A DNA stretch of 64,000 bases from an uncultured Pelagibacteraceae bacterium. GTDB lineage: Bacteria; Pseudomonadota; Alphaproteobacteria; Pelagibacterales; Pelagibacteraceae. The notes under the pieces were generated by a model. It had not been told where the DNA came from, did no database searches, and worked only from the letters and a program-made list of their open reading frames with translations. Numbering within the stretch: position 1 is the first letter of the stretch; each line of letters opens with the position of its first letter. A program made the translations under genes and the position numbers. The stretch spans positions 27,743 to 91,742 of the forward strand of contig CACGWC010000005.1 in the NCBI GenBank assembly GCA_902576785.1, read 5' to 3'. Positions 63,799-64,000 of the stretch are shown here, one piece after another.

Positions 63799-64000
63799 TA
63801 TAGTTCTACCCCAGCACCTTTTAAAAATTTTGCGTTTTTGTCTAAAGCTAATCTTGGATTTGCAATTAAATCTAAACTATCAAAATTTTTTTCCTTGTAT
63901 TTTTCTAGCCCTACCATTGCAATCATTGCTGCATTATCTCCACACAAACTTAGATCTGGAAATATTGGATTAAAATTATTCTCTTCGCTGACTTTTGATA
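63795..64000 (-). CDS. tsaD: tRNA N6-adenosine threonylcarbamoyltransferase, C-terminal part (truncated by window edge)
   Basis: Manual translation ...FPDLSLCGDNAAMIAMVGLEKYKEKNFDSLDLIANPRLALDKNAKFLKGAGVELY*. Confidence 0.88.
   Translation of the reverse strand, partial: SKVSEENNFNPIFPDLSLCGDNAAMIAMVGLEKYKEKNFDSLDLIANPRLALDKNAKFLKGAGVELY

Noticed and set aside
1-64000. CRISPR array, prophage, IS element, rRNA operon, tmRNA or toxin-antitoxin pair
   Set aside because: No regularly spaced repeats, transposase or phage genes, rRNA-like blocks or clear TA ORF pairs were seen on reading; this was not an exhaustive computational scan.

Overview
This 64 kb AT-rich window is a streamlined alphaproteobacterial chromosome segment, most likely SAR11/Pelagibacterales. 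That assignment rests on very short intergenic gaps, frequent 1-25 bp gene overlaps, Lys/Asn/Ile-rich proteins and alphaproteobacterial gene order. Almost all of it is housekeeping: maeB, rsmI, rdgB, grpE-dnaK-dnaJ, dapB, nth, leuS, holA, parAB-rsmG-mnmG-mnmE, rho, hemJ-hemH-hemE, maf-aroE-coaE-dnaQ, secB, hslUV, hisBH-AFE, a TRAP transporter, ftsK-lolA, purH, rpe, a solute:sodium symporter and acs. The most notable observations are: (i) a probable chromosome origin (oriC) between hemE and the PPDK-regulatory gene, with same-strand DnaA boxes and divergent leading-strand gene blocks; (ii) a perfect parS palindrome inside the rsmG coding sequence; (iii) a 42-aa ORF absent from the supplied track whose C-terminal half aligns without gaps to the ribosome-rescue factor ArfA, overlapping an atypical response-regulator-like gene; (iv) a GT41/OGT-like TPR glycosyltransferase inserted against the strand bias between mnmE and rho; (v) short untracked ORFs, including a 43-aa lipoprotein overlapping hisA; and (vi) an isolated type IV pilin-like gene. 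No prophage, CRISPR array, rRNA or transposon was seen. No searches were run; family names come from recognising protein motifs by eye.
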